From the NCBI RefSeq assembly GCF_900107605.1, contig NZ_FNQJ01000013.1, positions 1 through 64,000 on the forward strand: a stretch of DNA of 64,000 bases. The letters run 5' to 3'. Positions 35,036 through 45,657 of the stretch are shown piece after piece; the stretch's first letter is position 1, and every line of letters begins with the position of its first letter. Source of the stretch: Acidovorax soli (GTDB lineage Bacteria > Pseudomonadota > Gammaproteobacteria > Burkholderiales > Burkholderiaceae_C). The notes under the pieces are model-generated. The model was given only the letters and a program-made list of their open reading frames with translations. It searched no databases and was not told where the DNA came from. Position numbers and translations under genes: made by a program.

Positions 35036-38000
35036 CAGGAATCTCCTTGCAGCGCGGGCGCCGGGCCGGCGGCCGGGTGGCGGCGCCAGCGCGCCCCGCG
35101 CTGCACGCGGCCGCGCAGCCGGTCCAGCGCCACATAGACCACGGGCGTGGTGTACAGCGTGAGCAGCTGGCTCAGCAGCAGCCCGCCCACCACGGCAATG
35201 CCCAGGGGCTGGCGCAGTTCGGCGCCATCGGCCCGGTTCAATGCCAGCGGCAGTGCGCCAAAAATGGCGGCCAGCGTGGTCATGAGGATGGGGCGCAGGC
35301 GCAGGCTGCAAGCGCGGTAGATGGACTGCGCGGCCGTGCGGTGTCCGGTGCGCTGCCGCACCAGGGCGAAGTCGATCATCATGATGGCGTTCTTCTTGAC
35401 GATGCCGATCAGCAGGATCACGCCGATCAGCGCGATCAGCGAGAACTCGGTCTTGAACAGCATCAGCGCCAGCAGCGCCCCCACCCCGGCCGAGGGCAGC
35501 GTGGAAAGGATGGTGAGCGGGTGCACCAGGTCTTCATACAGCATGCCCAGCACCAGGTAGATGGTGATGATGGCCGCCAGGATCAGCAGCGGCTGGCCCG
35601 CCAGCGCGTCCTGGAACGCCCCCGCCGTGCCGCCAAAGGTGCCGCGTATTCCTACCGGCACGCCCAGCTCGGCCACCGCGTTGTGCACCGCATCGGTGGC
35701 CTGCGACAGCGACACGCCCGGCGCCAGGCTGAAGCTCACGGTGCTGGCCGGCGTGCCGCGCTCGTGGCTGACCGACAGCGGCGTGTTGGTGGTGGTGATG
35801 CGCGCAAACGCGCTCAAAGGCACCTGCTGGCCCGCACTGTTCACCAAGAAGAAGCCACGCAGCGTTTCGGGGCTTTGCAGATACCGGGGCGCCGCTTCCA
35901 TCACCACGCGGTACTGGTTGAGCGGGTTGTAGATGACGCCCACCTGGCGCTGGCCAAAAGCGTCGTTCAGGGTAGCGTCGATCTGCGCCATGGTCAGCCC
36001 CGCGCGCGTGGCGGCGTCGCGGTCGATCACCAGCGTGGTCTGCAGGCCGTAGTCGGAGACATCGCTGTTCACGTCTTCCAGCTCGGGCAGTTGCGCCAGG
36101 GCCTGGCGGATGCGTGGCTCCCAGGTGCGCAGCTCGGCAATGTCGTCGGCCTGCAGGGTGTAGTCGTACGAGGCGCTGCTTTGCCGCCCGCCGATGCGGA
36201 TGTCGCGCTGCGGCACCATGAACAGGCGCGCGCCGGGCTCGTCCTTGAGCTGGGCGCGCAGGCGGGTGATGACAGCCTCGGAGGTTTCCTGCCCCGGCCC
36301 GCGCCGGAGCGTCATGAACATCTGCGCGGCATTGCGCTGCCAGCCACCGGTGAAGCCGGTGACATGCTCCACCGCCGGGTCGGCCTGCACGATGGCCAGA
36401 AAGCGCTGCAGCCGCTGCTCCATGGCCTGGTACGAAGTGGCCTGGTCGGCCCGGATGAAGCCCGAGATGCGGCCCGTGTCCTGCTCGGGCATGAAGCCCT
36501 TGTCGATGGCGGTGTAGAGAGTCACGTTGAGCCCCACCACCCCCGCCAGCACCAGCAGCACCAGCGGCTGGTGGCGCAGGCACCAGGCCAGGCTGCGCCG
36601 GTAGCCGCGCAGGCCCCGGGCCTGCAGGCCGTCCAGCCAGCGCGAGAACCGCGCCCAACGGGACGCAACGGGTGTGCGAGCCACCGCGCTGTGCGGCCTG
36701 AGCAGCGCCGCGCACATCATGGGCGTGGTGGTGAGCGACACCAGCAGCGACACCAGGATGGCCGCCGCCATGACGATGGAAAACTCGCGGAAAAACCGCC
36801 CCACGATCCCGCCCATGAACACGATGGGCACGAACACGGCGATCAGCGACAGGCTCATGGACACCACGGTGAAACCGATCTCGCGCGCGCCGTCGAGCGC
36901 GGCCTGCAGCGCCGTCTTGCCGCGCTCCATGTGGCGCATGATGTTTTCCAGCACCACGATGGCGTCGTCCACCACGAAGCCGGTGGCAATGGTCAGCGCC
37001 ATGAGCGAGAGGTTGTCGAGCGTGTAGCCCGCCAGGTACATCACGCCGAACGTGCCCGCCAGCGACACCGGCACGGCCACGGCGGGGATGAGCGTGGCGC
37101 GCCCGTTGCGCAGGAACAGGAACACCACCAGGACCACCAGCGCCACGGCAATCAGCAGGGCGCGCTCCACTTCCTTGACCGAGGCGCGCAGCGTGGGCGT
37201 GCGGTCGGAAACAATCTGCACATCAATCGCTGCCGGGATCGACGCCTTGAGCTGCGGCAGCAGCGCGCGCACGCGGTCCACCGCCTCCAGGATGTTGGCG
37301 CCCGGCTGCTTGTACACCTGCAGCAGCACCGCCGGCTTGCCGTTGGCCACGCCGAAGTTGCGCACGTCCTGCACCGAGTCGGTCACCTCGGCCACGTCGG
37401 CCAGGCGGATGGCGTTGCCGTTCTGCCAGCGCAGCACCAGCGGTGCGTAGTCGGAGGCCACGCGGGCCTGGTCGTTGGCGGCGATCTGCCAGTAATGGTC
37501 TTCGCGCTCCACCGCGCCCAGCGGGCGGTTGGCGTTGGTGCTGCTGATGGCGCCACGCACCTGCTCCAGCGACACGCCATTGGCCGCCAGCCGCACCGGA
37601 TCGAGCGACACGCGCACGGCGGGCAGCGCCCCGCCGCTCACCGTGGCCTGGCCCACGCCCTCGACCTGCGAGAGCTTTTGCGCCAGCACGGTGGAGGCCG
37701 CGTCGTACATCTGCCCGCGCGTGTGCGCGCTGGACGTGAGCGCCAGGATCATGATGGGCGCATCGGCCGGGTTCACCTTGCGGTAGCTGGGGTTGCTGGG
37801 CATGCCCGTGGGCAGCAGCGTGCGCGCGGCGTTGATGGCGGCCTGCACGTCGCGCGCGGCGCTGTCCACGTCGCGGCTCAGGTCGAACTGCAGCGTGATG
37901 CTGGTGCTGCCCAGGATGGAGCGCGAGGTGATCTCGTTGACCCCCGCGATGGCGCCCAGCGAACGCTCCAGCGGCGTGGCCACCGTGGCGGCCATGGTGT

Positions 38001-38169
38001 CGGGGCTCGCGCCGGGCAGGCTGGCGCTGACCGAGATGGTGGGGTAGTCCACCTGCGGCAGCGGGGCGACGGGCAGCAGGAAGTAGGACACCGTGCCCAC
38101 CAGGGCCAGGCCCAGGGTGAGGAGCGTGGTGGCGATGGGGCGGTGGATGAAGGGGGTGGAGAGGCTCAT
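35035..38169 (-). CDS. mdtC: RND efflux pump permease, MdtC-like
   Basis: This 1044-residue inner-membrane RND transporter has twelve membrane helices with two large periplasmic loops. The N-terminus [22 protein letters not shown] and the proton-relay Asp pair in [15 protein letters not shown] (about 400-415) are intact. It matches the MdtB/MdtC pair, which works as a heteromultimer with MdtA and a TolC-like channel to export bile salts, novobiocin and other drugs. The partner permease lies at 38998-42111; about 830 bases of palindromic sequence separate them. The outer-membrane gene follows with a one-base overlap. No regulator is adjacent, so control is unknown. Confidence 0.93.
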   Translation of the reverse strand: MSLSTPFIHRPIATTLLTLGLALVGTVSYFLLPVAPLPQVDYPTISVSASLPGASPDTMAATVATPLERSLGAIAGVNEITSRSILGSTSITLQFDLSRDVDSAARDVQAAINAARTLLPTGMPSNPSYRKVNPADAPIMILALTSSAHTRGQMYDAASTVLAQKLSQVEGVGQATVSGGALPAVRVSLDPVRLAANGVSLEQVRGAISSTNANRPLGAVEREDHYWQIAANDQARVASDYAPLVLRWQNGNAIRLADVAEVTDSVQDVRNFGVANGKPAVLLQVYKQPGANILEAVDRVRALLPQLKASIPAAIDVQIVSDRTPTLRASVKEVERALLIAVALVVLVVFLFLRNGRATLIPAVAVPVSLAGTFGVMYLAGYTLDNLSLMALTIATGFVVDDAIVVLENIMRHMERGKTALQAALDGAREIGFTVVSMSLSLIAVFVPIVFMGGIVGRFFREFSIVMAAAILVSLLVSLTTTPMMCAALLRPHSAVARTPVASRWARFSRWLDGLQARGLRGYRRSLAWCLRHQPLVLLVLAGVVGLNVTLYTAIDKGFMPEQDTGRISGFIRADQATSYQAMEQRLQRFLAIVQADPAVEHVTGFTGGWQRNAAQMFMTLRRGPGQETSEAVITRLRAQLKDEPGARLFMVPQRDIRIGGRQSSASYDYTLQADDIAELRTWEPRIRQALAQLPELEDVNSDVSDYGLQTTLVIDRDAATRAGLTMAQIDATLNDAFGQRQVGVIYNPLNQYRVVMEAAPRYLQSPETLRGFFLVNSAGQQVPLSAFARITTTNTPLSVSHERGTPASTVSFSLAPGVSLSQATDAVHNAVAELGVPVGIRGTFGGTAGAFQDALAGQPLLILAAIITIYLVLGMLYEDLVHPLTILSTLPSAGVGALLALMLFKTEFSLIALIGVILLIGIVKKNAIMMIDFALVRQRTGHRTAAQSIYRACSLRLRPILMTTLAAIFGALPLALNRADGAELRQPLGIAVVGGLLLSQLLTLYTTPVVYVALDRLRGRVQRGARWRRHPAAGPAPALQGDS

Positions 38170-38217
38170 TTTGTGCCTCTCTCGGTGTGTTTTTGGGCTC
38201 TGACGCTTGCTGTGATT

Positions 38218-38981
38218 GCGCTGGCAGCTATTTTTTTGGAAGCATTAAGCGTGCTTCTGCATGGGGCGGAGGCCGGGTCTCGCCCCGGCGGGCGAGGTAC
38301 TTTTCTTTGCTTCGCCAAAGAAACGTACCCAAAAGAAAGGCGACCCACAGTCTGCGACCCCTTCGGGGCAAACCTGCGGCGGGGCGGTTGCGGGGTGCGC
38401 CGTGGAACTCGCTTTGCGCCTGCGGCGCGCCGCTCGAACAACCACGGCGAGTCAGTTAACGAAGCGGGTGTGTCCTGCGGCACACCCGCCACCCCGCAAC
38501 CGCCCCGCCGCAGGCGCAGCCAGATGGGGGTGGGGAAAGAGCATCCCAACAGCCACACGGGCCATCGCTGCGCTCGGCCCAGTCTGCGCAGCGCGAGGCG
38601 CTTGCGCCCGCGAGATGGCGCCGAGCGCAGCGATGGCCCGTATGGATGTCCGCCCCCCGGGTTCCCTTCTGTGCGTGCCGAGGAGCGCAGGGCGTGGGGC
38701 GGGCGTGTGCCGCAGGACACACGCCTTCGTGAACTGACTTGCCGCAGTTGTTTGAACGGAGCGCCGCAGGCGCGCAGTGAGTTCTGCGGCACGCCCCATG
38801 ACCGAGCACCACAGGTTGCCCCGCAGCGAAGCGAAGGGGTCACGCACAGCAGGGTCGCCTTTTCTTTGGTGACTTTCTTTTGGCGAAGCAAAAGAAAGTT
38901 ACTGCGCCGCCGGGCGCACACCCCGGCCCCCTCCCTCAGCACAAGCACACAACCCGCTTCCAAAGTAATAACTGCCAGCGC
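38218..38981. repeat. Large imperfect palindrome (about 764 bp) between two RND genes
   Basis: The whole gap between the pump genes is one inverted repeat centred near 38,599. The outermost arms are 38218-38243 and 38956-38981 (23 of 26 bases complementary, GCGCTGGCAG at the tip). The middle arms include CTTTGCTTCGCC (about 38306) against GGCGAAGCAAAAG (38883). The innermost arms, GGGCCATCGCTGCGCTCGGC (38559-38578) and its exact complement (38620-38639), surround a 41-base loop. All pairs share one centre. No protein-coding gene is credible here; the open frames run through on both strands because of the symmetry and GC bias. Confidence 0.85.
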
Positions 38982-38997
38982 AGATAAAACAAACGCT

Positions 38998-41900
38998 TCA
39001 GGCACTTTTCACCCCAACCCGATTACGCCACCGCCCCGCCCACCCCTCGAACGTCAGATAAATCACCGGCGTGGTAAACAAAGTGAGCAACTGGCTCACG
39101 ACCAGCCCCCCCACCATCGTCACCCCCAGCGGATGCCGCAACTCGCTGCCCACCCCGCCGCCCAGCATCAACGGCAAAGCCCCCAGCAACGCCGCCAGCG
39201 TCGTCATCAAAATCGGCCGGAACCGCAGCAGGCAGGCCTGGTAGATCGCCTCGCGCGCAGGCAGCCCCTGCTCGCGCTGCGCCTCCAGTGCAAAGTCGAT
39301 CATCATGATGGCGTTCTTCTTGACGATGCCGATCAGCAGCACGATGCCAATCACCGCCACGATGTCCACATCCAGCCCTGCCATCCACAGCGCCAGCAGC
39401 GCCCCCACCCCGGCCGACGGCAGGGTGGACAAAATGGTGACCGGGTGGATGGTGCTCTCGTACAGTACGCCCAGCACGATGTACATCGTCACCACCGCCG
39501 CCAGGATCAGCAGCAGCGTGTTCGAGAGCGACGCCTGGAACGCCAGCGCCGCGCCCTGGAAGGCCGTTTCCACCGACAGCGGCAGCAAGCCCGCAGCGCG
39601 CGCCGCCGCCTGCTCGGCCTGGATGGCCTTGACGGCATCGCCCAGCGCAACGCCGGGCGCAGTGTTGAACGAGAGGGTGGCCGCAGGCAGCTGCCCCACA
39701 TGGTTCACGGCCAGTGGCATGGGGCGCTCTTCGACGCGCGCCACCGACGACAACGCCACCGGCTTGCCGGCGCTCGATGTGGCATAGATGCTGTCCAGCG
39801 CCTCGGGCCCCAGCTTGAACTGCGGCGCCACCTCCAGCACCACGCGGTACTGGTTGGACTGCGTGAAGATGGTGGAGATGAGCCGCTGGCCAAAGGCGTT
39901 GTACAGCGCCGTGTCGATGCCTGCCACCGTCACCCCCAGGCGGCTGGCCTGGGCGCGGTCGATCTGCACAAAGGCCTGCAGGCCCTGGTTTTGCAGGTCG
40001 CTGGCCACATCGGCCAGTTGCGGCAGCGCGCGCAGGCGCTGCACCAGGTCGGCGGTGCTGGTCTGCAGCTGCGCCCGGTCGGGCGACGAGACCAGCAACT
40101 GGTATTGCGTGCGCGCCACGCGGTCTTCGATGGTGAGGTCCTGCACGGGCTGGGCATACAGGCGGATGCCGGGCAGGTCGCGCGTGGCATCGGCCAGGCG
40201 GCGCAGCACCACGGGGGCGCGGTCGCGCTCGGCGTGGGGTTTCAGGTCGATGAGCAGGCGGCCCGTGTTCAGCGTGGCGTTGGTGCCATCCACGCCGATG
40301 AAGGACGACACGCTTCTCACGGCCGGGTCTTGAAGGATGCGCCCGGCCAGTTGCTGCTGGCGCTCGGCCATGGCGGCGAACGAGACGGACTGGTCGGCCT
40401 CGGTGGTGGCCTGCAGGGTGCCGGTGTCCTGCACTGGAAAGAAGCCCTTGGGCACCAGCACATACAGCGCCACGGTGAGAGCGAGCGTGGCCGCAAACAC
40501 CAGCCAGGTCAGCCCGCGGTGGTTCAGCACCCACTGGAGCGCACGGCCATACAGGGCAATGGTGCGGTCAAAGAACCGGCCCGTGGCCTGGTAAATGCGG
40601 CCATGGCTTTCTTCGGGCGTGCGCCGCAGCAGGCGCGCGCACAGCATGGGCGTGAGGGTGAGCGACACCACGGCCGACAGCAGGATGGCCACGGCCATGG
40701 TGATGGCGAATTCATGGAACAGCCGTCCCACCACGTCGCCCATGAACAAGAGCGGAATCAGCACCGCAATCAGCGAAATGGTCAGCGAGATGATGGTGAA
40801 GCCGATCTGCCTGGCGCCCTGGAGTGCGGCCTGCAGCGGTGGCTCGCCCTGTTCCACATGGCGGGCGATGTTCTCGATCATCACGATGGCGTCGTCCACC
40901 ACGAAGCCGGTGGAGATCGTCAGCGCCATCAGCGTGAGGTTGTTGATGGAAAAGCCCGCCAGGTACATCACGCCAAACGTGCCTACCAGCGACAGCGGCA
41001 CCGCAAGGCTGGGGATGAGCGTGGCCGAGGCGCTGCGCAAGAAGACAAAGATCACCGCCACCACCAGGCCGATGGCCAGGGCCAGCTCGGCCTGCATGTC
41101 TTTCACCGAAGCGCGGATGGTGGTGGTGCGGTCGGTCAGCACCTGCACATCCAGCGATGCCGGCAGCGTGCCCTGCAGTTGCGGCAGCAGCGCCTTGAGG
41201 CGGTCCACCGTCTCGATGACGTTGGCGCCGGGCTGGCGGCGGATGTTGAGGATCACGCCCGCGCGCGATCCGGTGGCGGGCGTGCCCGCCCAGGCGGCCA
41301 GGCGGGTGTTTTCGGCATCGTCCACCGTCTGCGCCACATCGCGCAGGCGGATGGGGTTGCCGTTCTTGAAGGCCAGGATCAGATCACGGTATTCCTGCGC
41401 CGACTGCAACTGGTCGTTGGCATCGATGGTCGAGGCCCGCGCCGGGCCATCAAAGCCCCCCTTGGCCTGCTTGACGTTGGCCGCCGCGATCACGGTGCGC
41501 ACGTCTTCCAGCGTCAGGCCCAGGCCGGCCAGCGCCGTGGGGTTGGCCTGGATGCGCACGGCCGGCCGGCGACCGCCCGCAATCGCCACCAGCCCCACGC
41601 CCTTGACCTGCGAGAGCTTGGGCGCCAGGCGGTTTTCCACCAGGTCATTGAGGCGGATGACGGGCAGCGATGGCGAGGTGATGGCCAGCGTGAGCACGGG
41701 CGCATCGGCCGGATTGACCTTGCTGTAAAGCGGCGGCATGGGCAGGTCATTCGGCAACAGGTTGCTGCCTGCGTTGATGGCGGCCTGCACCTGCTGCTCG
41801 GCCACATCCATGGACACGTCGAGCGCAAAGCGCAGCGTGATGACCGAGGCCCCGCCCGAGCTGGTGGACGACATCTGGGCCAAACCCGGCATCTGGCCCA

Positions 41901-42111
41901 GCTGGCGCTCCAGCGGCGCCGTGACATTCGATGTCATCACATCGGGGCTGGCGCCGGGGTACAGCGTGGTGACCTGGATGGTGGGGTAGTCCACCTCGGG
42001 CAGGGCCGAGATGGGCAACTGCCGGTAAGCCAGCAGGCCGGCGATCAGCAGCGCCACCATCAGCAGCGAGGTGGCGATGGGGCGCAGGATGAAGATGCGC
42101 GAGAGATTCAT
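38998..42111 (-). CDS. mdtB: RND efflux pump permease, MdtB-like
   Basis: This 1037-residue RND transporter has the standard layout: [21 protein letters not shown] at the N-terminus, twelve helices, two periplasmic porter loops, and the proton-relay Asp pair in [15 protein letters not shown]. It is the likely partner of the MdtC-like permease downstream (35035-38169). The adaptor gene ends 33 bases upstream, fitting an mdtABC operon. The order here is adaptor, MdtB-like, palindrome, MdtC-like, outer-membrane channel. Whether transcription passes the palindrome is an open question. Substrates cannot be read from the sequence. Confidence 0.93.
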   Translation of the reverse strand: MNLSRIFILRPIATSLLMVALLIAGLLAYRQLPISALPEVDYPTIQVTTLYPGASPDVMTSNVTAPLERQLGQMPGLAQMSSTSSGGASVITLRFALDVSMDVAEQQVQAAINAGSNLLPNDLPMPPLYSKVNPADAPVLTLAITSPSLPVIRLNDLVENRLAPKLSQVKGVGLVAIAGGRRPAVRIQANPTALAGLGLTLEDVRTVIAAANVKQAKGGFDGPARASTIDANDQLQSAQEYRDLILAFKNGNPIRLRDVAQTVDDAENTRLAAWAGTPATGSRAGVILNIRRQPGANVIETVDRLKALLPQLQGTLPASLDVQVLTDRTTTIRASVKDMQAELALAIGLVVAVIFVFLRSASATLIPSLAVPLSLVGTFGVMYLAGFSINNLTLMALTISTGFVVDDAIVMIENIARHVEQGEPPLQAALQGARQIGFTIISLTISLIAVLIPLLFMGDVVGRLFHEFAITMAVAILLSAVVSLTLTPMLCARLLRRTPEESHGRIYQATGRFFDRTIALYGRALQWVLNHRGLTWLVFAATLALTVALYVLVPKGFFPVQDTGTLQATTEADQSVSFAAMAERQQQLAGRILQDPAVRSVSSFIGVDGTNATLNTGRLLIDLKPHAERDRAPVVLRRLADATRDLPGIRLYAQPVQDLTIEDRVARTQYQLLVSSPDRAQLQTSTADLVQRLRALPQLADVASDLQNQGLQAFVQIDRAQASRLGVTVAGIDTALYNAFGQRLISTIFTQSNQYRVVLEVAPQFKLGPEALDSIYATSSAGKPVALSSVARVEERPMPLAVNHVGQLPAATLSFNTAPGVALGDAVKAIQAEQAAARAAGLLPLSVETAFQGAALAFQASLSNTLLLILAAVVTMYIVLGVLYESTIHPVTILSTLPSAGVGALLALWMAGLDVDIVAVIGIVLLIGIVKKNAIMMIDFALEAQREQGLPAREAIYQACLLRFRPILMTTLAALLGALPLMLGGGVGSELRHPLGVTMVGGLVVSQLLTLFTTPVIYLTFEGWAGRWRNRVGVKSA

Positions 42112-42144
42112 GGCAGCAGTGCCCGCAAGGCGCGATCCATGAAC

Positions 42145-43560
42145 TCAACGCACGGTGGCTGATGCAGCCGAAGCAGCGGCTGCCGGCGGCGCAGCCCCGC
42201 CAGCCTGCTGGCGGCGGGCACGCAGGAAGGCGCGGCGCTCGTCGGGCGACATGGTGGCCAGCTTGTCGCGCTCGGCCTGCGTGAGGCTGCGCAACAGCGC
42301 TGCACGGCGCGCGCCAGCGTCCTGCGCGGCCTCGTCGGCGCGGGCGGCCACACCGGCATCGATCACGGCCACCTTGGCGCCTTCGCGCAGGCGATCGATG
42401 CCATCGGTCACGACCTGGTCGCCGTCGTTCAGCTCGCCCTCGACGCTGACCCGGTCACCATCGGCCACGCCCACGCGGATGCGCCGCTGCGTCACCGTGC
42501 CGTCTGGCTGCACCAGATAGACGTAGTTGTTCTGCACCGCCGTGCCGGGCACGGTGAGCGCGTTCGGCAGCACATCAAGCTGCAGGCGTACATTGACGAA
42601 CTGGTTGGGGAACAGCCCGCCGTCCTCGTTGGCGAAAGACGCCTTCACCTTGATGGTGCCGGTGGTGGGGTCGATGGCGTTGTCGAGCGCGCTCATGCGC
42701 CCGCGTGCCAGGCGCCGCTTTTGTTCGCGGTCCCACAGCTCCACGGGCAGATCGGCACCTTCGGCCAGGCGCCGGGTGATGGACGCCAGGTGCGCCTCGG
42801 GCACCGCAAAGGCCGCATCGATGGGCTGCACGAGGTTGATGGTGACGATGCCATTGGCATCCGACGGGCCGACCACGTTGCCCCGGTCGGCCTGGCGCAG
42901 GCCCAGGCGCCCGGCAATGGGCGCGGTAATGCGCGTGTAGCCCAGCTGCAGGCGCGCGGCATCCACCTGCGCCTGGCCGGCGGCGACGGTGCCTTCGAGC
43001 TGGCGCACCAGGGCCGCCTGCGTGTCCACCTGCTGGGTGGCAATCGAATCCTGGGCCAGCAGGTCCTTGTAGCGCTGCAGATCGAGCTGCGCGTTGCGCA
43101 GCAGGGCCTGGTCGCGCTGCAGGCTGCCTTGCACCTGGCCCAGCGCGGCCTGGTAGCTGCGCGGGTCGATCTCGGCCAGCAACTGGCCCGCCTTGACCTG
43201 CTGGCCTTCCCTGAAGTGCAACGCCGTCAGTTCGCCACCGACCTTGGCCCGCACCACCGCCGTGGCGCGCGCGCTCATGGTGCCGATGGCCTGGACCATC
43301 ACGCGCACATCCTGGCGCCGCACCACGCCCACCGACACCGGCTGCACCTGCCCGCCGGCGCTGAAGCGCCCCGGCGCACGCGCAGCAGGTGCTCCCGCCG
43401 CCACCGAGGCCCCATCGGCGGCCGTGTTGCGCTGCTTCCACCACCAGCCCCCGCCCGCGGCCAGGGCGATCACGATCAACAGCAGTCCCCACCACAGTGC
43501 GCGGCCTCTCTGGTGCAGGGGAGACCGCAGGGGAAGGCAGTGGGAACGGTGGGGCAGCAT
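42145..43560 (-). CDS. mdtA: RND membrane-fusion adaptor, MdtA-like
   Basis: This 471-residue periplasmic adaptor is anchored by one N-terminal helix (about 20-40, LWWGLLLIVIALAAGGGWW). It shows the usual alpha-hairpin between two lipoyl halves (AKVGGELTALHFREGQQVKAGQLLAEID, then LGYTRITAPIAGRLGL), a beta-barrel domain and a membrane-proximal domain. The C-terminal 90 residues are an unusual charged/Ala-rich tail (AERDKLATMSPDERRAFLRARRQQAGG), longer than in E. coli MdtA. It starts the pump operon; the ATG at 43560 is followed by a basic stretch before the membrane anchor. Confidence 0.9.
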   Translation of the reverse strand: MLPHRSHCLPLRSPLHQRGRALWWGLLLIVIALAAGGGWWWKQRNTAADGASVAAGAPAARAPGRFSAGGQVQPVSVGVVRRQDVRVMVQAIGTMSARATAVVRAKVGGELTALHFREGQQVKAGQLLAEIDPRSYQAALGQVQGSLQRDQALLRNAQLDLQRYKDLLAQDSIATQQVDTQAALVRQLEGTVAAGQAQVDAARLQLGYTRITAPIAGRLGLRQADRGNVVGPSDANGIVTINLVQPIDAAFAVPEAHLASITRRLAEGADLPVELWDREQKRRLARGRMSALDNAIDPTTGTIKVKASFANEDGGLFPNQFVNVRLQLDVLPNALTVPGTAVQNNYVYLVQPDGTVTQRRIRVGVADGDRVSVEGELNDGDQVVTDGIDRLREGAKVAVIDAGVAARADEAAQDAGARRAALLRSLTQAERDKLATMSPDERRAFLRARRQQAGGAAPPAAAASAASATVR

Positions 43561-43698
43561 GGGACGGCGCAGAGTGAAGTCGGGCTATGGTAGCCACGCC
43601 CCGCCACACCCCGCCCTCTCTGCCCGGAAATTTACGGTGGCTTTACCTTGGTATTACCGGCCGCCGCTGGCCAGGCCATCAGGCGCTGGCGCGACAGG

Positions 43699-44331
43699 TT
43701 AGCGGTTGGTGGCCAGCAACAGGCCGCCCGCCCCCATGAAGAACCCGCCCGTGGCCTTGTTCAGGCGCACCACCCCGCGCGAGCTGCGAATGAACCGGCG
43801 AATCTGCCGCCCGCCCGTCGCATACACGGCGGTCGCGACAAACTCGCTGGCCAGGTAGATCGAGCCCAACACGAAAAACTGCCGCGCAGCGGGCTGCGCC
43901 GGGTCGATGAACTGCGGAAAGATGGCCGCAAACAAAATGATGGCCTTGGGGTTGGTGATGCCCAGCAGGAACTCCTGCGCGATCAGGCTGCGCACCTTCA
44001 CGGGTGCACCGGACGCCACCGCCCCTTCTCCCTCGACCACGGCCAGTCCGCTGAACTCGCGGCTGTGCCAGGCCCGCCAGCCCAGCCAGAAAAGATAGCA
44101 GGCCCCCACCCACTTGACCGCCGTGAAGGCGGCCTCGGAGGCCAGCAGCATGGCGCCCAGTCCCACCGCAGACACCGCAAGAAAAATGGCGAAAGCCGCG
44201 ACCCGCCCCAGGGTGGCGACCAGTGCCGCGCCCACGCCCGCACGAATGCCGTTGTTCAACCCGCAGAAATTGTTGGGCCCGGGCGTCAGTGAAATGGCCA
44301 CGGCCACCGGCACAAAGAGAAGAGCGTCCAT
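43699..44331 (-). CDS. LysE/RhtB-family exporter
   Basis: This 210-residue membrane protein has six predicted helices. The N-terminal SLTPGPNNFCGLNNGIRAG is the family signature (normally TPGPNN), and GITNPKAIILFAAIFPQFI is the second conserved block. Members export amino acids such as lysine, threonine or homoserine-type compounds. The start at 44331 is chosen because it places the signature at the expected distance and follows AGGAT. The gene is separate from the pump operon and follows the small ABC ATPase gene by 59 bases in the same direction. Confidence 0.88.
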   Translation of the reverse strand: MDALLFVPVAVAISLTPGPNNFCGLNNGIRAGVGAALVATLGRVAAFAIFLAVSAVGLGAMLLASEAAFTAVKWVGACYLFWLGWRAWHSREFSGLAVVEGEGAVASGAPVKVRSLIAQEFLLGITNPKAIILFAAIFPQFIDPAQPAARQFFVLGSIYLASEFVATAVYATGGRQIRRFIRSSRGVVRLNKATGGFFMGAGGLLLATNR

Positions 44332-44390
44332 AGCGGATCCTGGGAGATGAAGACGAAAAAGCGCAAGTCTATCCCTGTCGCGCCAGAACA

Positions 44391-45041
44391 TCACGCAGCA
44401 GGCAGATCCACCACCAGTCCCCACGGCACGCCCGCCAGCCCTTCGTGGTGGGCCACCACGACGATGCGGGTTGTCTGTGCAGCCAGCCGGGCCAGCACCT
44501 GCGTGAGGTAAGCCACCGAGGGCTTGTCAAGACCGGCGACGGGCTCGTCGATGAGCGTGAGCAGCGCGCCCGAAGCGAACGCCCCCGCCATGAGCACCTT
44601 GCGCCGGCTGCCGGCGGAGAGCGCATACAACGGTTTGTCCAGGTGGGGTTGCAGCAAAAAACCGGCGATATGCGCCTCCAGCGCGGCAGCATCCCAGGCC
44701 GCATGCTGCTGCAGCAAACGGGCGTACCACCCGCGCGCCGTCAGTTCATTGAGCGCATCCGAGCGCGGATCGGCCCAGAACACCTGCGCCCGATAGGCGT
44801 CAGGGGCGGTCTGCCGGTCCAGCCCCGCCAGCACCAGCCGTCCCGCCTGCGGCGCAAGCTCGCCGGCCAGCAGCCGCAGCAGCGTGGTCTTGCCGCAGCT
44901 TTCGTCCCCGCGCACCAGCGTGAGCCCTGGGGACAGGGTGGCGTGAACATTGGCCAGCAAGGCGCGGTGTGGGTAGCCAAAAGACAGGCCCTGGACCTGC
45001 AAGACAAGCGGTGAGTGGGTCATGGAAAGGGGCGAGGACAT
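44391..45041 (-). CDS. Stand-alone ABC transporter ATP-binding protein
   Basis: This 216-residue ATPase has Walker A GDESCGKTT (unusual in having Asp-Glu-Ser where Gly-Pro-Asn/Ser-Gly is common), the signature LSAGSRRKV in place of LSGGQ, and Walker B LLTLIDEP. These variants resemble CcmA-like heme-exporter ATPases, which also carry modified signatures. No membrane partner is adjacent, so the transporter it drives is unknown. The start may be 45041 or the ATG at 45023; neither has a strong ribosome-binding site. A divergent hypothetical gene begins at 45139. Confidence 0.75.
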   Translation of the reverse strand: MSSPLSMTHSPLVLQVQGLSFGYPHRALLANVHATLSPGLTLVRGDESCGKTTLLRLLAGELAPQAGRLVLAGLDRQTAPDAYRAQVFWADPRSDALNELTARGWYARLLQQHAAWDAAALEAHIAGFLLQPHLDKPLYALSAGSRRKVLMAGAFASGALLTLIDEPVAGLDKPSVAYLTQVLARLAAQTTRIVVVAHHEGLAGVPWGLVVDLPAA

Positions 45042-45138
45042 CCCGGCAGGGTACCAGCGTGCCATCGGAAAGTTGCCATGCCGGGCATCTTGCCGCCGTG
45101 CACGACAATCCGGTACCGTTCCCCCCTTTTTCATCGCC

Positions 45139-45507
45139 ATGCCCCTGCGCTACCTCGATTTCGATTTCAGTGAAGACGCCGAAGGCACCGGCAGCTTCGA
45201 TGCCATGGCCAGTGTTTTGCCCGCACAGGTGCCCGCTTTGCAGGCCGAGATCAGCGCCGTGCTGGCATGGGCGCACCGGCACTGGCCCGATGCCTGCGGC
45301 CCCGCGGAAGACGGGGGTGCATGGCAATACGACCTGCAAGGTGCGCAGGAGGTCAGCACGCCGCTGGTGCTGGAGTTTGATGTGGCCTGCGGCCAGCTGC
45401 GCACGGTGGCGGGCCACCCGGCACCACCGCGAACCGCTATCACCCTGACCATCAGCGGGCATGCCGATTTCTGTGCCGCTTTTCGTGAAGCCTTCGAAAT
45501 CGGTTAG
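45139..45507 (+). CDS. Conserved-looking hypothetical protein
   Basis: This 122-residue acidic, soluble protein is not recognisable by name. The beginning MPLRYLDFDFSEDAEGTGSFDAMASV and a C-terminal strand-rich part (TAITLTISGHADFCAAFREAF) suggest one compact alpha/beta domain. There is no signal peptide. It lies between the divergent ABC ATPase and the exported hydrolase. Codon use fits the chromosome, so it is probably real. I propose no function. Confidence 0.6.
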   Translation: MPLRYLDFDFSEDAEGTGSFDAMASVLPAQVPALQAEISAVLAWAHRHWPDACGPAEDGGAWQYDLQGAQEVSTPLVLEFDVACGQLRTVAGHPAPPRTAITLTISGHADFCAAFREAFEIG

Positions 45508-45657
45508 CCAGCGGACGAAGCACCAGGAAACACAGGGTTAACCCCTGTTACCGACCAAAGACCCCAGCTTGCCAACAGGTTCGCGCACGGAACGCCTTCG
45601 ATCGTGCCGGCGGCGCTACATTCGACTCACTGGTTCAACCCAATACTGGAGAGTTTC

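Noticed and set aside
38166..39005. Open frames on both strands in the gap between the RND genes
   Set aside because: They lie in the palindrome, are Arg/Cys/Pro-rich without domains, and mirror one another because the DNA is symmetric.
34951..42162. A 2,403-codon open frame on the plus strand, His/Gln/Gly/Arg-rich
   Set aside because: It runs antisense to two clear RND permeases and the outer-membrane channel and crosses the large palindrome. Its composition is what high-GC codon bias gives in the opposite frame.
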